The notes under the pieces: generated by a model
What the model saw: only the letters and a program-made list of their open reading frames with translations
The model's database searches: none
Told to the model about the DNA's origin: nothing
Source: CAYGVX01 sp964544285
GTDB lineage: Archaea; Thermoproteota; Bathyarchaeia; Bathyarchaeales; SOJC01
DNA length: 10,653 nt
NCBI GenBank assembly: GCA_964544285.1
Contig: CAZJAQ010000046.1
Span: forward strand, 1-10,653
Direction: 5' to 3'
Program-made: the position numbers and the translations under genes
In this document: positions 1 to 6,322 of the stretch, one piece after another
Layout: every line of letters begins with the position of its first letter
How positions within the stretch are numbered: the stretch's first letter is position 1

Positions 1-276
1 GGCGATAAAATCAGCCACGTCGTCTTGGACCTTAACCCACAATCGGAGAGGCTTGATCTGCGTCAAACGGCGTGCGCCTTGGACGGTTAGCGAGAAGAAC
101 CCGTCAGTGGGTCGCAAAGTAGCCAAAAGTTCGCCACCCAGATAAATATGTCTTATTCTGCCAGTTCGCCGAGAGAAAGAAACGTCTACGTTCTGAGGGA
201 AAAGCATCTCTCCTGTGCCACGTCCAAATTGGTAATTGGCGATTGAACGAATTTTCTGTAAATGGTTGTTTGTCAT
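1..276 (-). CDS. Stand-alone pre-PUA/PUA protein, archaeosine transglycosylase-related (partial)
   Basis: The minus strand is open from an ATG at 274-276 to the window edge (92 codons, no stop). The product opens with a motif typical of the C2 (pre-PUA) domain of archaeosine tRNA-guanine transglycosylase and of the stand-alone archaeal proteins derived from it: IRSIANYQFGRGTGEMLFP near residues 9-27, then RTGRIRHIYLGGELLATLRP and DGFFSLTVQGARRL. The PUA RNA-binding domain itself would lie in the missing part. Because the ATG sits directly in front of this domain, the protein is probably a stand-alone RNA-binding protein rather than a full transglycosylase. A role in tRNA modification or ribosome biogenesis is inference. 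A TATA-like element at 303-310 lies about 27-34 bases upstream, so the transcript would be leaderless or nearly so. The gene is divergent from aMBF1. Confidence 0.72.
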   Translation of the reverse strand, partial: MTNNHLQKIRSIANYQFGRGTGEMLFPQNVDVSFSRRTGRIRHIYLGGELLATLRPTDGFFSLTVQGARRLTQIKPLRLWVKVQDDVADFIA

Positions 277-302
277 GCTGGCACCATTGGCAGGTACAAC
301 AA

Positions 303-310
303 CTATAAAG
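303..310. promoter_or_regulatory. Shared TATA element between divergent PUA-type gene and aMBF1
   Basis: CTATAAAG reads as TATAAA on the plus strand and TTTATA on the minus strand. On the plus strand the expected start of transcription, about 25 bases downstream, falls near 331-335, just before the AGGTGA ribosome site at 335-340 of aMBF1. On the minus strand it falls close to the ATG at 276. One element could therefore serve both genes. No mapped start sites are available. Confidence 0.4.
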
Positions 311-334
311 AACTGAAGACATGTAAAACAGTTT

Positions 335-340
335 AGGTGA
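335..340 (+). promoter_or_regulatory. Ribosome binding site of aMBF1
   Basis: AGGTGA matches the archaeal 16S rRNA 3' end and lies 7 bases before the TTG at 348. It decides in favour of this TTG, whose product begins exactly at the first zinc-ribbon cysteine pair. Confidence 0.6.
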
Positions 341-347
341 GACGGCT

Positions 348-872
348 TTGCAATGCGAGGTGTGTGGTCGTCAAATATTGGGTAAGCCTTACAAAACTAT
401 AATCGAGGGCGCACGGCTGGTAGTATGCAGCGAATGTGCGAAGCTTGGTTCAATGAGTTGGGAACTGAAGACTCCGAGACAAGTTAAACCAGCCACCAAA
501 GTCAGAAAACCCCAGAAAGAACAGATTAAAGTTCTAGCGAAACGGCAGCCCCCCTTAGAGCCTGCCCTAGAGCTAGTGGAGGACTTTGGCAAACGTATAC
601 GCCAAGCAAGAGAAACGCAAGGACTGAGCCACGAAGACTTGGGCAGAAAACTAAACGAAAAAGTCTCGGTGCTTAAGAAGTTAGAAAGCCAAAAAATGAG
701 ACCCGACAACAAACTTGTAGAGAAGCTTCAACACGTATTGAAAGTCAAGCTTCTCGTCCCAGCCACGGAGGAAAAACTCCCGAAGAAGCTCCTGACTGCG
801 GCTTCTCCGTCAAGAACCATCACGTTGGGGGACTTGATAAAAAATAAAGAAAAATTGGAGGCAACAAAATAA
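348..872 (+). CDS. mbf1: Archaeal multiprotein bridging factor 1 (aMBF1)
   Basis: This 174-residue protein has the standard aMBF1 layout. An N-terminal zinc ribbon carries the cysteine pairs C3/C6 and C27/C30. A basic linker covers about residues 40-75. A Cro/C1-type helix-turn-helix spans about 79-135 (FGKRIRQARETQGLSHEDLG onward). The C-terminal tail contains TLGDLI, which is typical of the archaeal proteins. In eukaryotes MBF1 bridges TBP and activators; the archaeal form has been linked to the ribosome and translation. The start is TTG with an AGGTGA site 7 bases upstream. The stop codon abuts the HflX reading frame, which together with Trm56 forms a compact cluster, so co-expression with translation-related genes is likely. 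Confidence 0.92.
   Translation: MQCEVCGRQILGKPYKTIIEGARLVVCSECAKLGSMSWELKTPRQVKPATKVRKPQKEQIKVLAKRQPPLEPALELVEDFGKRIRQARETQGLSHEDLGRKLNEKVSVLKKLESQKMRPDNKLVEKLQHVLKVKLLVPATEEKLPKKLLTAASPSRTITLGDLIKNKEKLEATK
857..861 (+). promoter_or_regulatory. Shine-Dalgarno site placed for a non-standard HflX start
   Basis: GGAGG lies inside the 3' end of aMBF1. It is 7 bases before ATA at 869-871 but 37 bases before the first conventional in-frame codon, TTG at 899. Its spacing fits initiation at AUA, within an ATAA overlap with the aMBF1 stop (870-872). Confidence 0.45.
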
Positions 873-898
873 CAAAAGCCATCATAATACAACGACGC

Positions 899-2143
899 TT
901 GAGAAATGAGCCGAGCAGCCTAAAGGAGCTCAAAAGCTTAGCAGAAGCCGCTGGATACATTGTCGTTGCAGAAGTTGAACAAGTACGCGAGACAGATCCG
1001 CGTTTTCAAGTGGGGAAAGGCAAAGTAGAAGAGATTGCACAAATGGTCAGCGAACACAACGTGGAGAAACTTATCTTTGACAACGACCTTAAACCCGTTC
1101 AAGCCTACAACCTCGCCAAAGAAACGGACGTGGAAGCAACAGATCGTTTTCAGCTAATTCTCGAAATATTCACTCGCAGAGCCTCGACAACCGAGGCTAA
1201 GCTCCAAATTCAGCTGGCTAGACTCCGCTACGAATTAGCCCACGCAAAAGAAAAAGTTCGGCTCGCAAGAATGGAAGAACAGCCGGGTTTTATGGGACTA
1301 GGAGCATACGAAGTGGACTTGTACTACGAGGCTGTGAAGAGACAAGTGCACACGATACAAGAGAAGTTGAAAAGAATCAAGAGTAAGAGGGGTTTACACA
1401 GGAGGCGAAGGCTGGAGTCTGGTTTCTCATCTATCTCGCTGGCGGGTTATACCTACGCTGGTAAGAGCACCCTTTTCAACACGTTGGTCAAGGAAGGTGT
1501 CCCAACTGGTAGAGGGCTGTTCACGACGCTCTCTACTACCACGCGGCTCGTGGAGCTGTCGGGAAAACGAGTCCTACTAACCGACACTGTTGGGTTTATC
1601 GACCGCCTTCCACTCACGTTGATTGAGGCTTTCCGCTCGACTCTTGAAGAAACAATCTTCTCAGATCTGATACTCCTAATCCTTGATGCTAGTGAACCGT
1701 TGAGGGAAATCGAGAGAAAACTTTCAGTAAGCCTTGACATCATCCAGAAAATTGAGGCCCATGGTATTCCTGTGGTGACAGCCCTTAACAAGATCGACTT
1801 GCTCCCAGAATTGAAAATTCATCAAGTGGTAGAGGTTCTGAAAGATGTTGCTCCGAATATAATTCCCATCTCTGCCCTGCGTGACATAAACATCGACCTC
1901 CTCAAACAAGAACTATCCAGACACCTCAAAAACTATGTCCACGCAACCTTTTCCATACCCCTTTCGGGCGAAACCCTCTCCTTCCTCTCATGGCTCTTCA
2001 ACAACACCGACGTGCAAAACGTGAAATACGAGAACGAATATGCCTACGTTGTGTTTGGGGCATCATCAGAATTTGCTGACAAAGTTCTCGGACGTGTAAA
2101 ACAATATGGTGGAACAGTTAAAGAGCTTGTTGAGTCGAAATAG
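899..2143 (+). CDS. hflX: GTPase HflX
   Basis: This ribosome-associated GTPase has an N-terminal HflX domain (about residues 1-110), a helical linker with GLGAYEVD (133-140) corresponding to the family's GPGE-type loop, and a GTPase domain. The GTPase motifs are G1 GYTYAGKST (183-191), G3 DTVGF (229-233), G4 NKID (297-300) and a G5-like SAL (325-327). In bacteria HflX splits or rescues stalled ribosomes; a similar role here is inference. The given start is the first conventional codon (TTG at 899), but it has no ribosome site. The frame is open and HflX-like further upstream (TKAIIIQRR), with GGAGG at 857-861 in front of an ATA at 869 that overlaps the aMBF1 stop. The true protein is probably 10 residues longer. 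It is followed without a gap by Trm56. Confidence 0.93.
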   Translation: MRNEPSSLKELKSLAEAAGYIVVAEVEQVRETDPRFQVGKGKVEEIAQMVSEHNVEKLIFDNDLKPVQAYNLAKETDVEATDRFQLILEIFTRRASTTEAKLQIQLARLRYELAHAKEKVRLARMEEQPGFMGLGAYEVDLYYEAVKRQVHTIQEKLKRIKSKRGLHRRRRLESGFSSISLAGYTYAGKSTLFNTLVKEGVPTGRGLFTTLSTTTRLVELSGKRVLLTDTVGFIDRLPLTLIEAFRSTLEETIFSDLILLILDASEPLREIERKLSVSLDIIQKIEAHGIPVVTALNKIDLLPELKIHQVVEVLKDVAPNIIPISALRDINIDLLKQELSRHLKNYVHATFSIPLSGETLSFLSWLFNNTDVQNVKYENEYAYVVFGASSEFADKVLGRVKQYGGTVKELVESK

Positions 2144-2704
2144 TTGAGGATCAAATTGCCTAAAGTCGCAGTTCTGAGATGGGGGCATAGACCCAGAGAT
2201 GAGAGGTTGACAACGCACGTGGCTCTTACTGCAAGAGCGTTCGGCGCGTCGGGAATGATACTCTCAGACGTTAGGGATGAAAAGATCAAGACAACCGTAG
2301 AGAAAGTGGTTAAAAACTGGGGCGGACCTTTCTCCGTTCAAACTGGTATACCTTGGAAGAAAGCTCTGAAAAACTGGAAGGCTGAAGGTGGCATAGTTGT
2401 TCACCTGACTGCTTATGGTGAAAACATTCAAACAAGCGATGTGATCCAGCGAATTCAAGCAACGGGGAGGGACGTGCTGGTCATCGTGGGCAGTCGAAAA
2501 GTACCAGGTGACTTTTTCTCTCCCGAAATTTCTGATTTTAACGTTGCTGTTGGAAATCAGCCCCACTCTGAATCTTCCAGCCTCGCAGTCTTCCTCGACC
2601 GTTTCTTCGAAGGAAAAGAATTAGCGAAGGAATTCAAGAACGCTGGGCTACGAATCGTTCCGCAAAAACATGGAAAGAAGGTTTCTTCGGAAAGCAAAGT
2701 TTAA
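2144..2704 (+). CDS. trm56: tRNA (cytidine(56)-2'-O)-methyltransferase
   Basis: This 186-residue SPOUT-class methylase uses S-adenosylmethionine to methylate the 2'-OH of C56 in the T-loop of tRNA, a modification confined to archaea. Family signatures are visible: VLRWGHRPRDERLTTHVALT at 10-29, HLTAYGE at 87-93, IVGSRKVPGDFF at 114-125 and NVAVGNQPHSESSSLAVFLD at 133-152. The last two form the cofactor-binding knot region of SPOUT enzymes. The length is normal for the family. The start codon TTG follows the HflX stop TAG without a single intervening base, and no clear Shine-Dalgarno site is seen, so translational coupling is likely. The N-terminus starts right at the conserved first strand, which supports this start. 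Confidence 0.93.
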   Translation: MRIKLPKVAVLRWGHRPRDERLTTHVALTARAFGASGMILSDVRDEKIKTTVEKVVKNWGGPFSVQTGIPWKKALKNWKAEGGIVVHLTAYGENIQTSDVIQRIQATGRDVLVIVGSRKVPGDFFSPEISDFNVAVGNQPHSESSSLAVFLDRFFEGKELAKEFKNAGLRIVPQKHGKKVSSESKV

Positions 2705-2778
2705 AAGCCAAACTTAGAATCGATAAAGAGATTTATGTTTCATATGGCTCGTATATTAATAGGTGATAGAGGTATCGC
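2705..2778 (+). promoter_or_regulatory. Probable promoter/leader of the TFE-HD-DUF2110 operon
   Basis: This 74-base AT-rich gap separates Trm56 from TFE. It contains a TATA-like ATTTATG (2731-2737) preceded by a purine-rich stretch, and an AGGTGAT (2761-2767) and GAGGT (2769-2773) in front of the GTG at 2779. A stop codon in frame at 2767-2769 limits the TFE start to GTG 2779 or TTG 2782. Which TATA-like element is used is not certain; a second AT-rich stretch lies at 2750-2760. Confidence 0.4.
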
Positions 2779-3291
2779 GTGTTGACTTTCGTAGACGACG
2801 AAACGTTGGTTAAAGTTGCAGAAGTGTTGGGACAAGAAGAAGCCATTAAAATCATTTCTACGTTGAAAGATGCTGGCGAAATCACGGACGATCAGATAGC
2901 GAACAAGACGGGAATACGGTTGAATTCGGTTCGCAAGATACTCTACAGGCTTTATGACCATTCTCTCGTGTCTTTGAGAAGGTCAAGAGACGAGAACACG
3001 GGTTGGTTCATATTCCATTGGAAGCTTCAGCCAGACCAGCTTGAGGGCTTTATCATGAACCAAAAAAAACATGTTCTGCAAAAGCTAGATACGAGGCTTA
3101 GTTACGAGAAGAATCACGAATTTTACTACTGTGGCACCCCAGGATGCAAACGGGTTCCCTTTGAAGAAGCCGTAGAACTGCTCTTTCGATGTCCAACGTG
3201 CAACAAACCGATGATGCACTTCGACAACGGTAAGATAATTGATGTTTTGTCTCGAAAAGTTGGCCAGTTGAGGAAGGAGCTAGGTGGATAG
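2779..3291 (+). CDS. tfe: Transcription initiation factor E subunit alpha (TFE)
   Basis: TFE-alpha assists promoter opening by archaeal RNA polymerase, acting with TBP and TFB. The 170-residue product has the two-part structure of the family. An N-terminal winged helix (about residues 6-95) includes IANKTGIRLNSVRKILYRLY and the aromatic segment GWFIFHWKL. A C-terminal zinc ribbon has C118/C123 and C138/C141 (CGTPGC and CPTC). The segment between the cysteine pairs, with VPFEEAVELLF, is characteristic. The first pair is spaced C-x4-C, as in other TFE proteins. The start is GTG, bounded by an upstream stop. The last 8 bases overlap the next gene, so the HD protein is probably translated from the same mRNA. 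Confidence 0.95.
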   Translation: MLTFVDDETLVKVAEVLGQEEAIKIISTLKDAGEITDDQIANKTGIRLNSVRKILYRLYDHSLVSLRRSRDENTGWFIFHWKLQPDQLEGFIMNQKKHVLQKLDTRLSYEKNHEFYYCGTPGCKRVPFEEAVELLFRCPTCNKPMMHFDNGKIIDVLSRKVGQLRKELGG

Positions 3292-3811
3292 ACGGCTACC
3301 ATCCGAGAGGACTACGCTAAGGCTCCTAAAGCAAGTTGGCTGTCCGAAAAAAGTTGTAGACCATTGCAAAGCAGTAGCAGGTTTCGCAGTTGAAATAGCC
3401 GAAGCTTGCAGAAGAAAAGGGCTTAAGGTGGATGTCGACTTAGTGCGAGTTGGCGCGCTTTTACACGATGTAGGACGGGCTAAAACCCACAAGGTTGACC
3501 ACGGAGTTGTGGGAGCTCAGATTGCGAGAGAACTGAACCTGCCTGACGCAGTAGTTTCGATCATCGAACGTCATGTTGGCAGCGGGATAACGATAAGGGA
3601 AGCAGAGAGACTGGGATTGCCGACGAAGAGTTATGTTCCGAACTCTGTTGAAGAACGTATTGTGGCTTATGCCGACAAACTAATTGAAGGTTCGATACGG
3701 GTACCCGTTGAGGTAGCTGTTGAAAGATTCCGTCGAGATCGGGACATCCCAGAGTCTGCGGTTGAACGCTTAGAACAGTGGCACGAAGAATTCTCAGTAT
3801 GCTTGGAATAA
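3284..3811 (+). CDS. HD-domain phosphohydrolase, TIGR00295-like
   Basis: This 175-residue metal-dependent HD-superfamily protein shows the ligand pattern of an active phosphohydrolase: H27 (DHCKAVA), H61-D62 (ALLHDVGR), H73 (VDHGVVGA), H97 (ERHVG) and D131 (AYADKL). HDVGR and the following DHG make it an HDIG-type domain close to the archaeal TIGR00295 family. The natural substrate of this family is not known to me; nucleotide or RNA phosphate esters are usual for HD proteins. The GTG start overlaps the TFE coding region by 8 bases and has GGAG 4 bases upstream. The position inside the TFE operon hints at a link to transcription or nucleotide turnover, which is inference. Confidence 0.85.
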   Translation: MDRRLPSERTTLRLLKQVGCPKKVVDHCKAVAGFAVEIAEACRRKGLKVDVDLVRVGALLHDVGRAKTHKVDHGVVGAQIARELNLPDAVVSIIERHVGSGITIREAERLGLPTKSYVPNSVEERIVAYADKLIEGSIRVPVEVAVERFRRDRDIPESAVERLEQWHEEFSVCLE

Positions 3812-3825
3812 GGAGGGACGAATTT

Positions 3826-4590
3826 TTGCGTGAGGCTGTGTTGCTTCAGAAGGTTTACGGCGAAGTTTCCTTAAAGGAGTTTGAAGAGTTTCTCAAGAGA
3901 CTTTGCGAGGGGTTGAGGGTCGAGTTAACTGGTTTAAGTGTGATGAAGAGTGGGTGGGTGAAGGTCTTGGTTTCTGGCGAGGATGAGAATGTTGCGCTCT
4001 CTTTCTTGAAGAAGGAGGTAGGCTTGGCTCCTGTCACCGTCGGGAATGTTGAGCGTTTCTCTGTTTTGAGTGGCAGAGTTGTGCTTTCTGGACAAAGTAA
4101 AGGAGAGACTTTTGTGGACGTGGGGGGTTTTTTGCCGAAGGTTGTTTATGCTAAGGTTTCTCTGCAGCGTTTGCAGGGACAGTTGGCTGATGGTAGGAAA
4201 ATTGCCCTTGAGCGGATTGTGGAGTTGTTCGGTTTGGTCGATGGTTTTCCCCTAGAGGTGCGGGTTGTTGAGACAGGAAACGATGAGTTTAGCGCGGAGT
4301 TGGCAGAGGAGCAGTTGGAGGTTTACGGTGGTTGGGTCGATTCGCGGGTTGACCGTTTGATCGTCTTGGGAGCGTTGGGCGAAAGGGTGGAGGAGGCTAT
4401 TCAGAGGGCAAGGCTTGAGCGGGACGTGTTGGGGGTGGAGTCGCTGGGTGTTTTGGAGCATGCAATTGTCTGCAAGTTGGGGACGGACGCTGTTGGGTTG
4501 GCGCCGAAGCTTGGGAGATGGTTGCGTGAGGCGGGGTTTGTGTTTTTTTCTCCTCGTCGGGTTTTGGATTTGGTTGGTGAGCGTTGGTGA
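3826..4590 (+). CDS. DUF2110 family protein
   Basis: This 254-residue soluble protein resembles the archaeal DUF2110 family, of unknown function. Distinctive segments are VLLQKVYGEV near the N-terminus, FVDVGGFLPKVVYAKVSLQRLQ (about 96-117), GRKIALERIVELFGLVDGFPLEV (123-145) and GRWLREAGFVFFSPRR near the end. No catalytic motif, signal peptide or membrane segment is seen. I chose TTG at 3826 because AGGAGGG (3811-3817) lies just ahead at suitable spacing and immediately follows the HD stop codon. GTG at 3778 and ATG at 3799 are in-frame alternatives without comparable ribosome sites. Base use differs from its operon partners: the coding strand is rich in G and T and poor in A and C. Confidence 0.8.
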   Translation: MREAVLLQKVYGEVSLKEFEEFLKRLCEGLRVELTGLSVMKSGWVKVLVSGEDENVALSFLKKEVGLAPVTVGNVERFSVLSGRVVLSGQSKGETFVDVGGFLPKVVYAKVSLQRLQGQLADGRKIALERIVELFGLVDGFPLEVRVVETGNDEFSAELAEEQLEVYGGWVDSRVDRLIVLGALGERVEEAIQRARLERDVLGVESLGVLEHAIVCKLGTDAVGLAPKLGRWLREAGFVFFSPRRVLDLVGERW

Positions 4591-4770
4591 AGGCTGACTT
4601 CTTTGCGTTCTCGACGCCTAGTCTAGACCGTCCTATTAGACTACTGACATGCGTCAGTGTTTATGGCAGTGAGACTTTGGCATGTTTGGCAAGAGAAAAC
4701 ATGTACGCAAGCGAAAAAGTTACAGTTAAATAGAGTCGACGGAAAAATATTCTTTTGAAGGGTGGTTCGC
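4591..4770 (+). other. Intergenic region with two adjoining inverted repeats
   Basis: No gene was found in these 180 bases. TAGTCTA (4619-4625) pairs perfectly with TAGACTA (4637-4643) across an 11-base loop. ACTGAC (4643-4648) pairs perfectly with GTCAGT (4653-4658) across a 4-base loop, sharing one base with the first repeat. No uridine run follows, so a simple terminator is not obvious. They could be an RNA processing structure, a small RNA or operator sites upstream of the MoaD-like gene. Confidence 0.35.
4726..4732 (+). promoter_or_regulatory. TATA box of the MoaD-like gene
   Basis: TTAAATA is preceded by the purine-rich GCGAAAAAG (4711-4719), a BRE-like context. Transcription would begin near 4755, giving a short leader that holds AAGGGTGG (4758-4765) before the ATG at 4771. 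Confidence 0.45.
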
Positions 4771-5064
4771 ATGAAGGTGAAGGTGAAAGTTGAGTATTTG
4801 GGTTTTATCAAGAACCTACTCAACAAACGAGTCGACGAATTCGAGCTGAGCGAAGGTACTACTCTTCAAGAACTTCTGAGCAGGCTGTCAAATCTCTACG
4901 GGGCGCCTTTCAAGAAGGAAGTTTTCGAGCCGGGTCAAGAAGACGTCAAGACAGGCTTCGTGGTGACCGTGAACGGGGTGTTGATGGGACAGCTTGAGGG
5001 CGTGGAGACGAGGCTCAGGAACGGAGACCACGTGATTCTTATGTCGCTGATGAGCGGCGGCTAG
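4771..5064 (+). CDS. MoaD/ThiS/SAMP-like ubiquitin-fold sulfur carrier
   Basis: This small protein of 97 residues has a beta-grasp (ubiquitin-like) pattern: MKVKVKVEYLG first strand, a helix with TTLQELLSRLSNLYG (30-44), VVTVNGVLM (64-72), LRNGDHVILM (82-91) and a terminal SLMSGG. The C-terminal Gly-Gly is the feature that allows adenylation by an E1-like enzyme (MoeB/ThiF/UbaA) and then thiocarboxylate formation or conjugation to lysines. It could be the small subunit of molybdopterin synthase, a thiamine or tRNA-thiolation sulfur carrier, or a SAMP modifier; the sequence alone does not decide. No molybdenum-cofactor genes are next to it. ATG at 4771 is preferred over GTG at 4762 because the purine-rich ribosome site overlaps the latter. 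Confidence 0.85.
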   Translation: MKVKVKVEYLGFIKNLLNKRVDEFELSEGTTLQELLSRLSNLYGAPFKKEVFEPGQEDVKTGFVVTVNGVLMGQLEGVETRLRNGDHVILMSLMSGG

Positions 5065-5082
5065 AACCTAAGCCCAAAAAGG

Positions 5083-5089
5083 TTATAGT
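5083..5089 (+). promoter_or_regulatory. TATA-like element before the M24 peptidase gene
   Basis: TTATAGT is preceded by CCCAAAAAGG. It lies about 45 bases before the TTG at 5133, which leaves a leader of roughly 20-25 bases carrying AAGAAGGG (5116-5123), 9 bases from the start codon. Confidence 0.4.
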
Positions 5090-5132
5090 CTATTCTGTCA
5101 ACTAACATCTTTTTCAAGAAGGGAAACATGCT

Positions 5133-6212
5133 TTGCGCAATCGAATCGAAGCCCTAAGAGATGCCTTCAAAAAAGAGTTCGACGGCTACATAGTCACTAA
5201 TCCCGTGAACCTGCTCTATTTAACTGAGCTGTTGGGCGCGGCAGACTCGTTGGGCGCCGCAGTAATGCTCGTTCCACGTGAGGGCGAGAGCGTTCTCCAC
5301 ATTTACGGAGTGAGTTATGAATGGGCAAGGGCAGAAGCCAAAAACTGCAAAGTTGAACTAGTGAAACGCGGCGAAGACTTGACTAAGAAAGTTGCAGAAC
5401 AGATTAGAAGCCAGAAACTCAGGAAACTGGGCTTCGACGTGATGAGTATTCAGATGCACAAAAAACTCTCCGCCTCCCTGAAAAGGGATGCCAAGCTTGA
5501 AGACAAAGGCGAACTTGTTTGGAACCTTCGCAGAGTAAAAGACGCAGACGAGCTGAAACGAATGCGTAAAGCCGCAGAGTTAACGGTTAAAGGTATGCAG
5601 ACAGCCCACGAAACTATTAAGGCTGGGCTTCGAGAGTATGAGGTTGCGGCTGAAATCGAATACGCTATGCGAACCCGCGGCTCTTACGGCGTAGCCTTCG
5701 ACACCATAGTGGTCTCTGGACCCTGCTCAGCCTATCCTCATGGCGGGTGTGGTGAACGTAAACTAAGAAACGGAGACATCGTGGTTGTCGACATCGGAGC
5801 GGTTTACAAGAACTACCGTGGAGACATGACCCGAACCCTCGTAGTAGGCAAACCTTCCGCAAAGCAGGAGAAAATCTATGCAGTTGTCAGAGAGGCACAG
5901 GAAAAAGCCTTTCAGAAAATAAGAGAAGGAGCGAAGGCTTCCGAGGTGAACAGAGTTGCAAGGCTTCTGATTGACAAAGCAGGGTATGGTGAATACTTTG
6001 TCCATGGATTAGGTCATGGCATCGGGCTTGAGGTGCATGAGCAGCCAACCTTAAACTCTACAAGCAAAGATGTGTTGAAGGCTGGTAACGTGGTCACTGA
6101 CGAGCCTGGCATTTACCTTGTGGGTTTCGGCGGCTTTCGAATCGAAGACACGGTGTTAGTGAAAAGAGGCGGGGCAGAGAGGTTGACTGACGGGTTCCAT
6201 GTTTTAAAATAA
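5133..6212 (+). CDS. M24 family metallopeptidase (Xaa-Pro aminopeptidase/dipeptidase)
   Basis: This cytoplasmic enzyme of 359 residues has the creatinase/prolidase layout: an N-terminal domain (about 1-130, FDGYIVTNPVNLLYLTEL) and a C-terminal pita-bread catalytic domain. All expected dinuclear metal ligands are present: D220 (VVVDIGA), D231 (GDMTRT), H295 (GLGHGIGLEVHE), E324 (TDEPGIY) and E338 (FRIEDT). The catalytic histidines H203 (YPHGG) and H302 also fit. It should remove residues N-terminal to proline or split Xaa-Pro dipeptides, probably in peptide turnover; aminopeptidase P and prolidase cannot be separated with certainty by eye. The TTG start is followed directly by the family N-terminus. 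An ATG 5 bases upstream is out of frame and ends after nine codons. Confidence 0.9.
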   Translation: MRNRIEALRDAFKKEFDGYIVTNPVNLLYLTELLGAADSLGAAVMLVPREGESVLHIYGVSYEWARAEAKNCKVELVKRGEDLTKKVAEQIRSQKLRKLGFDVMSIQMHKKLSASLKRDAKLEDKGELVWNLRRVKDADELKRMRKAAELTVKGMQTAHETIKAGLREYEVAAEIEYAMRTRGSYGVAFDTIVVSGPCSAYPHGGCGERKLRNGDIVVVDIGAVYKNYRGDMTRTLVVGKPSAKQEKIYAVVREAQEKAFQKIREGAKASEVNRVARLLIDKAGYGEYFVHGLGHGIGLEVHEQPTLNSTSKDVLKAGNVVTDEPGIYLVGFGGFRIEDTVLVKRGGAERLTDGFHVLK

Positions 6213-6292
6213 TCAATAAAAACGTTAATTTCTTGCTGAAAATAAAAATTGAAAAAGGATGAAGAGTGTATGTCTCAAAGTCAATCGCATAA

Positions 6293-6300
6293 TTTATATA
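6293..6300 (+). promoter_or_regulatory. TATA box of the Lrp-like gene, leaderless type
   Basis: TTTATATA is a near-ideal archaeal TATA box centred about 27 bases before the ATG at 6323. Transcription should therefore start at or within a few bases of the start codon. Confidence 0.6.
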
Positions 6301-6322
6301 CCTCTTTGGCTTATGCTGAGGT

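Noticed and set aside
104..322. Minus-strand open frame of 72 codons near the left end
   Set aside because: It overlaps, in another frame, the PUA-type gene that has clear family motifs; its own translation shows no recognisable pattern.
2744..2785. Short ATG frame of 13 codons overlapping the TFE start, a possible upstream peptide
   Set aside because: No ribosome site of its own and no recognisable peptide; it probably lies in the promoter or leader by chance.
3778..3825. Longer N-terminus for the DUF2110 protein from GTG 3778 or ATG 3799
   Set aside because: Neither has a good ribosome site, and the extension overlaps the HD gene, whereas AGGAGGG is placed for TTG 3826.
4591..4770. tRNA or C/D-box RNA in the gap before the MoaD-like gene
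   Set aside because: No cloverleaf, T-loop or anticodon pattern and no C-box sequence could be found; only the two simple stems are supported.
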